A stretch of 64,000 bases of DNA from Zygnema cylindricum (GCA_037447655.1 JBBHKE010000387.1:186001-250000); one strand, 5' to 3'; counted from the stretch's first letter, positions 50,105-62,187 are shown. Made by a program: numbers and translations. The notes: a model not told the origin generated them from the letters alone.

Positions 50105-51780
50105 AATTGATCATGACAGTGACTGTTTTGGTTGCGCACAGTCACTTACGTCATTTGGTCAGAAAATGTACGTTTGAAGTACATATCGGTACAAATAAAG
50201 TACCGTTGAGTATAAATTTGACGGTCAATCGGTTGAACATCTTTGACTTTCATAACATTGTTTCAACCGCTTAAAATTTTGCCGCGATTGCGAACGTCGA
50301 CCGTCATAATAAAATTAGCAATTCACACGGCCGGCGAGCGTTTAAGGTAACAAAACTGCGGCGAACACATGTAAGTAAAATGGTTGCAGACAGTCACTTT
50401 TTGTCGTTACCTGAGCTCCACGGTGTGAGCACTTAGCCGCAAAATTTAAATTTAATCGTGTAAGCGTTACATTGAACTTAGACGCAAAATGAAACGAACC
50501 GTAAATAGTGTGCCTCGATTTCGTCACGCGTAACGACGCGCAATTTTTCATTTAATTTCAATTTATATTTTTACGCCGGTTAGTTTTATTATAGTCTACA
50601 AAGTATATTTCGTTTCGTGCGCTTTAATATTTCCGTACAAGACATATAGTATTTAAACTATGTTGACTCGTAAATAGAGCGGCTCGATTTCGTCGCGCGT
50701 GACGACGCGCATTTTTTTCATTTAATTTCAATTGATATTTTTACGCCGGTTCGTTTTATAGTACACCGTCAATAGCTATTAGAGTAAAGGAATAAATAGC
50801 GTAAAAAAAGAATTAGTGTTATTAACACTAATCGGGATTTTTTATTTTTATTTTAAATATATATACTAATTAATCAGTAACTGTAATTTGGGTTGTCTAG
50901 AATAACAAATACCCGCCCTTAAATTGTCTACAGTAATATGTGTATCCGTACAAATTCTGACAATTCGTACGTCGTCGCGTTGTTCACACGGTCGACGGAC
51001 TAACATATGAGAACGTGATTTTTTTCGACGAGTTTGCGTCTCTTTCTTCTAGTGCACATTCACATCTGCGTGCAGTAATGTTAAGTGTCTTTTTATGCCT
51101 TTTTAATTCAAAAAGTACCATTTCGTACAGAGATATCCTTTCCGTACGCCACACTATTTCCATTGAGGTGTACTTCCATTAATAACGCTAATTGAAATAA
51201 AACCCTAATTAGAATAATGGAAAAAATAGAATTATGGATTGTATTTAAGGTTTATTTTTTTGAAAAAAGGGCACCGAATTGGCGTTATATACTCTAATAG
51301 CGATTGACGGTGTAGTCTACAAAGTTTGTTTTCGTTTCGTGCGTAACAATATTTCCGTAAAAAATTTATAGTACTTCAATTTAAAGACGTTTCGTTTCAT
51401 TTTGCGTCTAAGTTCAATGTAACGCTTAGATGATTATTTCAATTTTGCGGCTAAGTGCTCACACCGTGGACCTGAGGTAACGAAAAAAGTGACTGTCTGC
51501 AACCATTTTACTTACATGTGGTCGCTGCAGTTTTGTTACCGTAAACACTTGCCGGCCGTGTGAATTGCTAATTTTATTATGAAGGTCGACGTTCGCAAGC
51601 GCGGCAAATTTTTAAGCGGTTGAAACAATGTTATGAAAGTCAAAGATGTTCAATCGATTGACCGTCAAATTTATACTCAACTGTACTTTATTTGTACCGA
51701 TATGTACTTCAAACGTACATTTTTGACAAAATGACGTAAGTGACTGTGCGCAACCAAAACAATCACTGTCATGATCAATT
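50105..51780. repeat. Long inverted repeat (two arms of about 390 bp, 0.9 kb loop)
   Basis: The left arm 50105-50498 starts AATTGATCATGACAGTGACT. The right arm 51391-51780 ends with its reverse complement. Arms are highly similar by eye, with small indels. The loop carries two 169-bp tandem units starting GTAAATAG (50501 and 50670). The second unit is interrupted by the 50764-51312 element. A transcript would fold into a long hairpin. Confidence 0.85.
50764..51312. mobile_element. Nested 549-bp TA-flanked inverted-repeat element
   Basis: The ends are CACCGTCAATAGCTATTAGA and, reversed, CACCGTCAATCGCTATTAGA, with TA at 50762-50763 and 51313-51314. The tandem copy one unit to the left reads TTTTATTATAGTCTACA without the insert, so this too has a paralogous empty site. 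Interior phrases (TCTGACAATTCGTAC, CCGTACGCCACACTA) recur in the 52.1 kb element. Confidence 0.85.
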
Positions 51781-52130
51781 CGCATATTTTATTAAAATAT
51801 CCGTACTCGTATAATTAAAAAACACATTTTATAAGCACCGACACAATCCGTACTCCACACTAATAAAAAATACATAAATTAAAATGGTGTACACTGTTTG
51901 TTCTTCTCGTAATTAGCGTACAGGAAAAATTAGTAACATTTACCCTATTTTAGGTAAAACCCTCAAAATTTAGGGGCGCCGAATTAGTGTTCAACACGCT
52001 AAATACGTTTGACGATGTAGTGTCACGTTGGCGCGGGTTTTTTATTACGCAACCAGTATGAAGTACGAACTTTTAGTCAATAGTTCGTGCGAAATATGTA
52101 CATTACACCGCTACAGTACAGTTTACTGTA

Positions 52131-52688
52131 CACTGCCAATCGTTATTAGCGTAGAAGTTTCTTTAGCGTACATGAAAAATTACCGTGGTTTACGCTAATT
52201 AAGAATTTGAAAATTTTGAAAAAAAACATACATTCTAATTTTTTAATAATTATAATTTGGGTCTTTGAGAAAAATTAAATGCCGGTCGCAAACATGTTTA
52301 CACTAATATAGGTATTCGTACAAAATCTGACAAATCGTACACAAATCGTACGTTCACACAGTAGAAACGTGGTTGTTGGACGAATATGTGCGAACATGAT
52401 ATACAACAACCCAATTTGACCCCCTTGTTAGAGCGCACATTCTCATGCGTCCGCGGCTACTAAAACTCATTAATTATACTTTTTCACTTAAAAAGGTACA
52501 ATTTTGTACGGTATGACACTGTCCGTACACCACACTAATTGAATGATGAAGTACTTCCATTTTGTACAGTACTAACAAATTAACCCTAAATAGAGTAAAG
52601 AAAAAAATAGAATGAACTACGCTAATGGAGAATAAAAAAAAAAGTGGGACGGAATTAGCGTACACAACGCTAATAACGATTGGCGGTG
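52131..52688. mobile_element. 558-bp TA-flanked inverted-repeat element
   Basis: TA at 52129-52130 and 52689-52690. The left end is CACTGCCAATCGTTATTAGC. The right end, reversed, is CACCGCCAATCGTTATTAGC. The right half is found inverted at 45690-46015. It contains no protein-coding frame of note. Confidence 0.85.
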
Positions 52689-52880
52689 TAGTGTTAATAA
52701 CGGTGTATCAGCTTGCCTAGGCAGTGTGCCCATATAACCGAAACTTTGGAATGTTGCATTGGATTTTTGCGCACATTTTACGTTGTACTTTTCTAAGTGT
52801 TCCCATGTCGGAAAACGAAATCGTTACTTGGGCCTACGTTAATTTAAACGTAGGCTTTACGTTCTTTTTCTTTTTTTTAC

Positions 52881-52926
52881 CCCCTCTGTACCTCGATGGT
52901 TTTTCCATCGCACTTTCTGTAATAAA
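52881..52926 (+). repeat. Hairpin plus AATAAA module, copy 2
   Basis: Reads CTCTGTACCTCGATGG, a T-loop, CCATCGCACTTTCTG, then TAATAAA, matching 5891-5937. The flanking sequences are unrelated by eye. Confidence 0.5.
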
Positions 52927-53496
52927 GATTTCGCCTTTAAATATGTAACAGTTGTAGACATCTACAAAATGTGCGACAGACTATGTAACGAAATGTAGAC
53001 GACTACGAAACTTACTAAAATTGATGACGTCTACAAAAACGGCGACGGTTGTTTTTTGTGACATTATAGATGTTTAGAGTTTTGTGACATTGTGAATTCA
53101 TGCTATCTTGTTTCGTCCTTAATACGTAAACTTTCCGCCATGGCTTCCCGATTTCTTTTTTTTATCTTTTATCATTTGATGTGCCATCAAACTACAACCA
53201 AAAGATATTAAAAAATAATGATATAAGCTCTTTCATTTTATACCATTATTGTTGTATTTCATTTACAATAGAGAGAAAGAGGAGCAATCAAATGAGAAAG
53301 AGGGGGAGAGACGAGGACGACGTAAACTTTTGCTAAGGACCCACGAATAAAAGTCAAGGTCCGAAACCCCTGCGAATTATTTTTCATACACGCTTTTCAT
53401 TTTCCTACGTACATGCATGTGACGAGAATTTAAAAAATAAATGTATACTCTCCCTCGTGCAACAAAAAACGAAAACGTTTAGTCTATGGTTTACGG

Positions 53497-55081
53497 GCGA
53501 TTCTTCACTTCCATGTGGATTGGGTGGTTCTCCAAGTTGACTTTGCCAACGCCTTTAACACCGTTGATCGCAAGACAATATCCTTGATCTCCGACACACG
53601 CGGTCTCATATTAACCAATTTTTTCCTTTTTGTTCAAGCGATTTACTCCAAACCCAACCACTTACTTTATCCAATTAAAGGCTCATTAGGGGACATTACC
53701 ACTTTGGAACCAATAACTGGTACTCGTCAAGGTGACCCTTGAAGGACCTCTTAGTTGCTCTTGCTCACCTAAGGCTCTAAGAGCATCGCTACGGCTTCCC
53801 AAGCTGTTTGTTCCCTTCCATTGTTGACGCCACTAATATCTTTGGTTTGTCGTAACCTGTTCTTTCTGCCTTTCACCATTTTGTAAAGCAACATTCAAAG
53901 ATTCACCTTTCCGTCAAAGTCACCGAATGTGTAAAATGGAGCCTTATTGGTCTGTCACTGGATTTCTCTCTCCCCTCTTGATTTCGCATTTCTACCCCTC
54001 AAGCGGGTATGCGAGCTCTTGGTTCCCCTATTGTAGCCCTTGATTTTTCTAACCAGTTTGTTGAAGAAGCCTTGTTGGACGACCTTTCTCACGTTGAGGA
54101 CCTTTGCAAACTTTTGGATTCACAAGTGGTGCTTGCAATCTTAACTCATTGTTTTACCCAACGCCTATGTTACATGGCCCACAATTTATCCCCCAACTCT
54201 TCTTTTTGTTCCTCCCTTTCGGAATTTGATGATCGCCTCTTTGGGTTCCTACATCAACTTGTCGGCCATGGTATCTTTGATTGCATAGGACTACTGGCTA
54301 GTAGACAAGCTGCTTTACCAGTCTCTCGCGAGGGTCTTGATTTGCGTCCTAAACCACCTTTGCCCAGCTGCTTACCTACGAGTTTGGCATTTGTGACATC
54401 TATTAATACTTCAAGGATTTTAGTGGATGATACACCTTTTTTAGCTCATGCGAACTCTCACCTCGACGAGGGTTTGTTCTCATTGCAAAAGATGTTATCT
54501 TCCACTCGACCGTTTTTACCAGTTGAGGCTCAAGTTGAAGTTCCTATGTTCTCTTCCCTCATCACCGGAAATAACTCGCGCGTGCAACAACGCATCGCCG
54601 ATAAGGTAGTCGTCGTCGAATTCAAGGACCTACCTAAGGCGCTCCTTGTGGTTTAAGCGCGAAGTCCACTCCGGTCATGTTGAGGCCTGGGCTAGAGCTT
54701 GGTTTGTTGCTACACCAACTTTCACTTCACTTTGTTTATCTTCTCCTCAATTTTTTGTCGCCCTTCGCTTAGGACTTGGATTGCGGCATCCTTCCGTTTT
54801 AGGCAAGCCCTGTTGACTTTGTGGTAAACCTGTAGAAGCTTCATTGCTAATAAGCTTGGGAGTGATCAACAACACACGACATGGTTCGAGATGCAACCTC
54901 GTTGTGGGTTGTTAAGCAGGATACACAGTCAAGCGCGAGGTTTCCCATTTACTCTTGCCACGTTCTCAATCAAGGGTTTCACGTGGCACGGGCTACACAT
55001 GGCCCTCGTGCGGATCTTATGTTTCCACACGGCGTGACGAGAACATTGGGTAATGTCGTTAGTGTTATGTGTGTTAATTAT
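53497..55081 (+). pseudogene. Decayed reverse-transcriptase gene, non-LTR-like
   Basis: Fragments in changing frames follow the order of a known group of eukaryotic reverse transcriptases: WVVLQVDFANAFNTVDRK, then GTRQGDP followed at once by a stop, then LVALAHLRL, FPSIVDATNIFG, and a 215-codon open frame (54009-54656) starting MRALGSPIVALDFSNQFVEE. Further frames hold FFVALRLGLGLRHPSVLGKP and RADLMFP. At least two in-frame stops and several frameshifts are present. The second aspartate of the catalytic pair is replaced by alanine (VDAT). No long terminal repeats were seen. Not functional. Confidence 0.75.
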
Positions 55082-57035
55082 ATTCTGTGTGTCACATTGT
55101 TAAAATTTGGTTGGCTTTAAGCCATTGACCTAAAATAGTGTTAATAACATTATTTGTTTCCTTATACTAATAAATGTTTTAGACTAATAGCGATTAATAA
55201 TGTACTGTACTATCGTACTTTTGTTTTGTGGTTTAAACCATGCGTCTATTGTGCGCAAATAATTGGGAAAGCTACATGTATCTATCCTTTACTACATGCG
55301 TATCAACTGTTACAATAAGGGTTTAGTATGGATAAACTCCAAATAGTGCTTCCAGTTGTTTTCACCCATTTCAACTATGTGAATGGTTGAAACTTTGAGT
55401 ACTGTACAGTGAGCTCTGCCTGTCAAAAATGTATCATTCGTTTCGCAGATCAATGCCAACCTAGTGTCCATATGGGTCTCAATTGCATCTTGGGCTTTTC
55501 AAATCGTCAAGTGAAAGATATTTATCCATTTATTTGTGTTTACAGCAAGTGATATTACAAGTTTCCTTTATTCGATATCGAGAGTAAACCATATGAGCAC
55601 ATGTACATCACAAGAAAGGAAAAACTAAAGTTAAGCAGGAAAAAAATGTAATAGCTAATAAGCTGCGAAAGGACAGCGACACTTTCCATCATTATTTGCG
55701 TCATCAGCGCTTATTTTGATGCGGCTTTATTGGCCCAGAATAATGTTCATTAACATTATAGTAGCATTTAAACTATTTTCATAACATCTGGATTGCGTTA
55801 GTGTTACAACAATTGGACTAGTGTTACTCATTTTAGATTCCATTACCCAAATTAGAATTTTGAAGAAAAAGTTTATTCCTGCGCAAGACATCTATGTGAC
55901 ACTTGATTAATCCAACTTTTAATTCGTGTTCCTCGACTTTCACTATAATTTTCCACAACATTTCAGGCACCGGATGATACTCAGCGTTGAATGTAACTGC
56001 CTCTCGAATAAATGAGAAAAAACAACGAAGATGCACCTCCCATTTCCTTTTGTTGAATAATTGGTCAAAAGTATAAAACGAGATCAATCTCAAATGGATT
56101 GAGCAACTCATGATCGGCTGATTGATTACAAATTACCATAGTGACTTGCAACATGCCCATAATTGAAACACTCATTTGATACATTATTCTTTACAAATAC
56201 TTGCTGGCATCAATAAATGATATAAACACAACCACGTACAAAAATAGGCGTAATAAATGGAGCCCACTCTTTGCACGCACTGAAGAAAAAGGGACAAGTG
56301 AACATAAACAAATCGGAATGTTTTGTCACTTCCTGTTTTAATCAGTATTATCTATAACCGTATTGAATCCCATAGAAATACTTTATATTGTACACCGGAT
56401 TTTCTCCATTCTAACATGACACGTTTCCTAAAATACATTCCACGTGAAACAGAATCGAAGGCTGGGTTAAAGCTCTGTCGAAAACTGTAAAGCCAAAAAA
56501 AGAGTGGAGAGAGACGGGAAAGAAAAAATATGTTTTTTGATTGGTGTGAAAACACATGCACCAACATTAATTGCACCTGACAGGAGTTGAACAAAAACAC
56601 GACGCTGAAGAAACAGCATTTCCCTCCAGCACCAGATTACTGTTTTTCCCTCTAATGAGATTCATCAAGTGTTTCCCTCCCACTATATCCATAATCTGAT
56701 GTTTAAGTAACATGGATAAGCGTGTTGCAAGTCTCCATCTACTTTATTTCATTAATTATTTCATCTTATATTATGAAGCCTGCAAATACCCTCACCACAT
56801 ATGCTTAAAAAACTCATCATAAAGCCGCAATCACATTAAATACTGTTTCGGGCACATATAAACACCGTAAAACAAGGCCAAAGTTGCAGCAAAATTCCCT
56901 TCTTCACAAAAACAGGCATGCGAGAGAGATCGGGCATGAGAGACAGATGTGGATAACACGAGTACAAGCCACTTGAAACTTTCCAGAATTTCAAAAAGGT
57001 TATACAATGTGATTCGGCTGCTTGATTACAAAAGT

Positions 57036-59015
57036 TTAGATGATGCCAATCTTGTTAGCAATGTCAAGGGCATCATAATCTGCTGTAAGCCTCACATACG
57101 CCTTCTTGTTACCATCGGGCCTGGAAAAAAACATCAGAACAAGTCAATAATGAGCCCAGAATGTCCAAACTTATATGCAATTACACGCTATAAAAGTCTA
57201 GAAACACAAATAGCTTCAATGACTAAGCCAAACGCATTCACTGATTCTTGAAACAAGCAAGAACTTAACATCAATTCAAACTCAATTCTACATCAGAGAC
57301 CAAAATCAAACTCCATATAAGTCGAACAAAAACAAGACGATAAAAAAATAAAAAAAGATCAGATGAAAGAGCTAAACGACCACGGGAGAAGGAGCAAGAA
57401 AGATTTCCGTTTCAGCCCTCACCTGATCAAAGTGTTGACCTTTTTGCACTGAATATCGTACATCTTCTTCACTGCATCCTTGATCTTCGCCTTATCAGCT
57501 CGGACATCCACAATAAAAACCAACGTGTTGTTGTCCTCAATCTTCTTCATGGCTGACTCAGTGGTAAGAGGATACTTCAAAACTTGAAAATGGTCAAGTT
57601 TACTGAGAGGAGCAACGCTGACACGAGGGTATTTAGGGTTTCTTGCCCTCTTTAAAGTCCGAGGTCGATGGAAAGTAACACTCGTCCGTACCTTCAACTG
57701 CTTCTTAGGAGCAACTTTTTTCAAAGCCTTAGCCGCCTTTGTAGCCTGTGCTTTGGGCTCAGTCTTTCCAACAGCTGTCAAATGCAACAATTTCAAAGGA
57801 AATCAGAGATATTCATTGAAAGAGGAGCAAGAGGGAAAGGGGAAGGAAGAAGGAGAGGGGAGAAATGAAGGAAAGGAACAAGAAGAGGAGGGAGAGGGGC
57901 TCCCTCTCTCTAATTAACTCCCTTAAAACTATCGGCTTCTGTTTGCCCATCTCCAATCTCAATTCGCTCTTCCTTCCCTTTCTCCAGCCTGTCTTCCTAT
58001 TTTCCTCCTTCGCACTCTCTCTCTCTCCCTCTCCCGCCTCGCCGCCCTCTCTCATTCCCTCTTCATTTTTCCTTCCCCTCTCCTCTCCTGTTTCACCTGT
58101 TCCTTCCCTATCAATCTTCTCCCTTCCTCTCTCACCTTCTCTCCTTTATCACTGTTAAAAGAATTGGAAAAAAAAATTTCCCTGACCTAAATACATTTAT
58201 ATACACGTGTAAGTACATATTTATTGGAATATATCTCCTTCACTGACCTATAGACATTTATATACACATGTAATAAATATTTATACATATTAATGTATGC
58301 ACATATGCAATAGCACTTACGACAAAAGTCTCCCCCTCCATCTTTTCCCACTTCCCTCCATCTCCCTCTCCTATTCCATCTGCTCACTCCCTAATTTTTC
58401 TCCCTCTCTCTCTCATCCTTCCTTCCATTACCACCTTACAAAAAAAACACGTATTCATACATGCACTACATACAATAGCCTCCCTCCCCCTCTCCTCCGT
58501 CTTCCTCTCCCTCTCACTGTCCTATTGCAACAGTTCCTTCTCTACCAACTCCTCTCCCTTCCCCTCTCTCACCCTAATAACAGACCCTGGAGAAATCTTG
58601 AGAATAGGTCTAATCCTAAACGATAATGAAATTTTCTTTCACGGGCTTTCAGAAGTTCCATTTTTTTATAAAAAAACAGGAATTCAATCAAATTCAAACC
58701 TTGCAAAAGACCATGAAAACCCTGAAAAACCCTAATAAACCCTAAAAACCTTAAAACCCTAAAATATCTCACAAAGGCGCGCAGTAAATCCCTGATCGGA
58801 GAAAGGAATTTACAACAGTATTGCTATGTGTCTTTAATTTTATCCAAAAAAACATAAACTCAAATAAGCCCCTAAACCAACCCTAAATCGACCTATTAAA
58901 TAACAAAAAGAAACAATCCTTCACACGACTACCAATTAAAACTGACACCTACTATTTATTTCGTACAACCATGAAAAACAATGGCGTAGCAAAAAATACC
59001 TTTAGGAGGAGCCAT
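57036..59015 (-). CDS. RPL23A: 60S ribosomal protein uL23 (L23A)
   Basis: This protein lies at the exit of the peptide tunnel of the large cytosolic ribosomal subunit and binds 25S/5.8S rRNA. Minus-strand exons: 59015-59000 (MAPPK), 57774-57423 and 57120-57036, giving 150 aa (plant L23A is about 154). The N-terminal third is Lys/Ala-rich (eukaryote-specific extension). The core reads [61 protein letters not shown] and [19 protein letters not shown]. It ends [13 protein letters not shown]. The five-residue first exon followed by a 1.2 kb intron is a common ribosomal-protein layout. Intron 1 carries three perfect telo-box motifs (58727-58762), which in land plants are common near ribosomal-protein gene starts. 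Confidence 0.96.
58727..58762 (+). promoter_or_regulatory. Three telo-box motifs in RPL23A intron 1
   Basis: AAACCCTAA occurs at 58727-58735, 58737-58745 and 58754-58762, about 240-290 bases downstream of the start codon in transcript direction. Telo-boxes near the start of ribosomal-protein genes are known in land plants; activity here is inferred. Confidence 0.55.
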
Positions 59016-59601
59016 GGCGGATGAAAGGTGAGTTAGCCGCCAGGAAAGGAGAGAGAGAGGCAGCCGGGAGAGAGAGAAAAATGACAGCAGGCGCAAGGTT
59101 TCAGGAGAGGAGAGTAGCGTCGCACGATACGTCGCACATGAACCTATGCGAGACTCTGCGATTGGATTTCAATTGCTGTATTTGTATCGTCTCCTTTTTT
59201 TGCGGAGGTTTTTGTTTGCAGATAAATTCCGCAAGTTCCGTTCTCTTATTCACCTCCTTATTTTGTGGAAACTCTTTCGACCGTCCGATCGTGTCATTTG
59301 GTGTAAGGATAAATTCCGGTTTCTAGAGACAGTGGCACGCGCGGCTGCGCGCCTAAAAGGATGTGTCTCGTATTTCCCTCCGCCTCTGTGGGATAGCCCG
59401 CCCGTACTGTATGTGATAGTACAGTATTGTACTTTTCTTGTATTTATCGTAAACTTGTACGCAATTTTTCGAGTATAGGATGCATATCATAGGGGCAACA
59501 GGATATAGCGTTTCCGATTGTATTCTCACATTCAAAGACAATACGTACTGTACAGTACAATCCAATACTGTGAAGTACACTGCTCATCGCTGTGAGAGTT
59601 A

Positions 59602-61200
59602 GGGTACGGCCCCATGTGGCTAAGGGCTTTTTTCTGTCGTTTTCTTAAAAAACTTAGCGCCTTAGGGTGTGTTCCCATGTGTTAAAGTAAGGGTTTTTTC
59701 TTGTCTTTGTCGTCCAAAACAGAGCCTGCAGCGAGAAAATCTCTACCATACAAACAATTTGTGAAAACCATAGTCCAATTTGCGTCATTGTGAAACTTGG
59801 AATGTACTGCAACTTGTGGTCTTGCTCTTTTCGACGCACTGCCACGCCAAGAAACGTCATCTTCAAACTTTTTTTGAAAACGACTCGCAAGTCCATTTCA
59901 GTTAAAGTAACGGTTGAACAACGAATAGGATTATGTGTTTGCGCGTGTTGTAAAATTTCAATTTTTTTTTACAAAACCCGCGTACACACAAAAAAAAATG
60001 CAACTTGTACGTGCTTTTTTCCGTATAAGGGGCATAAAGGGGTCTCAAGCAAGGATGGCATTTCGCAAGAGCAAAGTACATGAAGACGCCTCCCTCCCTC
60101 TCCCTCTCACACTATCAGTTTTATCTCTCACTTTTTGAAGCGAACAACGACAATATTGGTATGCAATAAAAGAGCTTCCAAAAATGATTCTTTTGAATAC
60201 CTTTGGGCATATTTCTATGGCAAGTGTAGTGAGAAAGGTTGAAACAACGAAATCGGGAAGCCATGGTCAAAAGTTATTGAATCAATGACGTCGACGTTAG
60301 CACAAGTAAGCATGACGTCATAACGTCTCAAAATCCTAGGCATCTACAATGTCACAAAAACCAATAAGTATGCAACCGTCGCTATTTTGTAAACTTTCGA
60401 AAATTAGCGCGAGTTTTGTAAGGCTCCCCACAACCGGGACAATGAACCCGAGATGTAGGAATAAAAGAAGGAGGGTTCGCAAACGAATGAGAATGACGAG
60501 AAGAGTGGGTCGAAGGTGGAGGGGCAAAAACAAGGATATGAGAGGGAGGTGTGATGTGTGAGTGAGGGGGAATTCAACGACGAAATGGGTACATGTGGCG
60601 GACCTAATGGTGGGTCGGCTAGAGGAGGGGTTGAAAGTGTGGCCAATGATGGTGGGGGAACCAGAGGGTCTAAAAATATAGACAAGGGCAAAGTTTGGGA
60701 TTGCTCTTGAAGATTTTAATATTGAGTTGTAGATGAGGGTAGGGGATGGTTTTTCCCAGGTTGGGGCGAGGGTGTTGGGTAGTGGGTGGTGGAAAAGACG
60801 GCTTGAGAGGAGCGTTTGGGTGAGGGTTGAGTAGTGGGTGGTGGAAGAGACGGCTTGAGAGGGTGAAACAACCCTCGGAAAGGTGTTCAAAAGTTGTGGA
60901 TGCGCGAGAAATGAGAGAGAAGGAGAGTGTGCGCTCGTCGCTTGTGAGATGCAATAGGAATTTCTCAAGTTGGAAAGCAAGATACTAATAAATCCCTAAA
61001 CAAACATGCCAAAGTTCCTCAAATGCGCTTGGCTCACAAAGATCTTGTCCAATCGCGCACATTATAGGTTCGAAGACGACTAAAATTATAGTCTTACATT
61101 TTTGCAATTTCTTCTTATGATTTTAACTTTAGCGGTACGACGCTAAGTTTTTTGAGGAAAACGACAAAAAACCCTTACTTTGGCACATGGGGCCGTACTC
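59602..61200. mobile_element. 1.6 kb terminal-inverted-repeat element, second family
   Basis: The left end GGGTACGGCCCCATGTGG continues through CTGTCGTTTTC and AAAAAACTTAGCG. The right end, reversed, reads GAGTACGGCCCCATGTG, then TGTCGTTTTCC and AAAAAACTTAGCG. The ends are about 60 bp each. TA flanks both sides (59600-59601 and 61201-61202). A second left-end-like repeat (TTAGGGTGTGTTCCCATGTG) follows at 59665. The minus-strand open frame 60980-60336 (214 codons, Ser/Pro/Leu-rich) is not recognised and may be chance. Confidence 0.7.
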
Positions 61201-61650
61201 TATTGCAAAAAATATACATTCTGCGTGGCAACTGTTATAAAAAGGAACTTGTAAAACAATTATTCACCAGCGGAAGCATTCATAAATTCCAGACATCAGA
61301 AATTCACAGATAACAAAGGAACTCGACCAAATAGAAAACATATTCAATCGAACTTTTACATCCCCTTTTATTCCTTCAACTTCACTTCCTTTTCTGATAT
61401 ATAAAACTATACTACACTCCTAAAATACTTTCTTCCAACACCACCAGAAGACAGAACTATACTACATATGTGACAGTTACACTCAGACTCCACTTTTATG
61501 TTTTTGACACTTAGGCGCTGAAACGCCTAATTGAACATTACTGCGCCGAAACTAACCGTGAGCTGGACGTAAGACCGTACCACGGTTCTACGCACTAAAT
61601 AATTCACCAACCGTACAGTACCACGTCACGAACTTTAACCAACACTCAGA

Positions 61651-61706
61651 CTAAACAGGATGTACTAAACAGGATGTACTAAACAGGATGTACTAAACAG
61701 GATGTA
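61651..61706 (+). repeat. 14-bp tandem repeat CTAAACAGGATGTA
   Basis: Four near-identical units in the DHAD upstream region. Confidence 0.9.
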
Positions 61707-62187
61707 CCGGGAAAAAACATAACTGCCGACTTCAACTGATCATTAATTTAACATAAACACAAACTGAACACAAAACTGAACTGGATTAACACATTGAAAT
61801 CTTAACAGCAACTATGTTTTTACTTTTTTCTTTTTAGCTATGCTGAAAGATGTGCGACTCCGCCATGCATTTAATTTGTAGTTACAAACGTGTAAAGCTA
61901 GGCTTGAATAACGATCAACGTGTGAAGCCGCCCTAAACATGTCTACAGCAATAGGGTGTGTGTTAAGTTACTTTTAAGTCCCGTGAAGCTTTTGCCGCGT
62001 GCTCCTCACGGAAATATGGACGGATAGTACGGACAAATCTCTATGATAATTACGTGCGTAATGCACAACTGTACGGCATCCGCTACGAGCCAAAAGAGTC
62101 AGGGTTCACAGTCATCACTGTGAAAGCTGCACTTCCTCCCTCATTTAAAATACTGCAGCATAGTCACCACTCACCAGTACAATCCAC

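Larger units (their letters stand above)
49747..52017. mobile_element. Composite 2.27 kb TA-flanked inverted-repeat element
   Basis: The termini are CACCGTCGATCGTATTTAGC and, reversed, CATCGTCAAACGTATTTAGC, with TA at 49745-49746 and 52018-52019. Copy A of the host repeat (45601-45614) has the same flanks joined by a single TA, which directly shows a TA duplication on insertion. The interior holds a 390-bp inverted repeat (50105-50498 and 51391-51780), a 169-bp tandem pair and a nested 549-bp element. No open frame resembles a transposase, so it is non-autonomous. Confidence 0.88.
44781..57035. other. Transposon-rich block between TOM40 and RPL23A
   Basis: Twelve kilobases without a recognisable host gene. 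In order: TOM40 promoter; duplicated segment copy A with an attached inverted-repeat fragment (45225-46015); a pyrimidine-rich stretch (46520-47330) whose open frames are low-complexity; AT-rich DNA; a three-hairpin cluster (48442-48577); a coding relic (48912-49361); copy B split by a 2.27 kb element (49364-52130); another element (52131-52688); and a reverse-transcriptase relic (53497-55081). From 55200 to 57035 nothing was recognised apart from the RPL23A 3' region. Confidence 0.6.

Noticed and set aside
60336-60980. Minus-strand 214-codon frame, considered as a possible PPR-like gene
   Set aside because: Only a weak resemblance at one stretch (YNSILKSSRAIPNFALVYIF), biased composition and location inside an inverted-repeat element.
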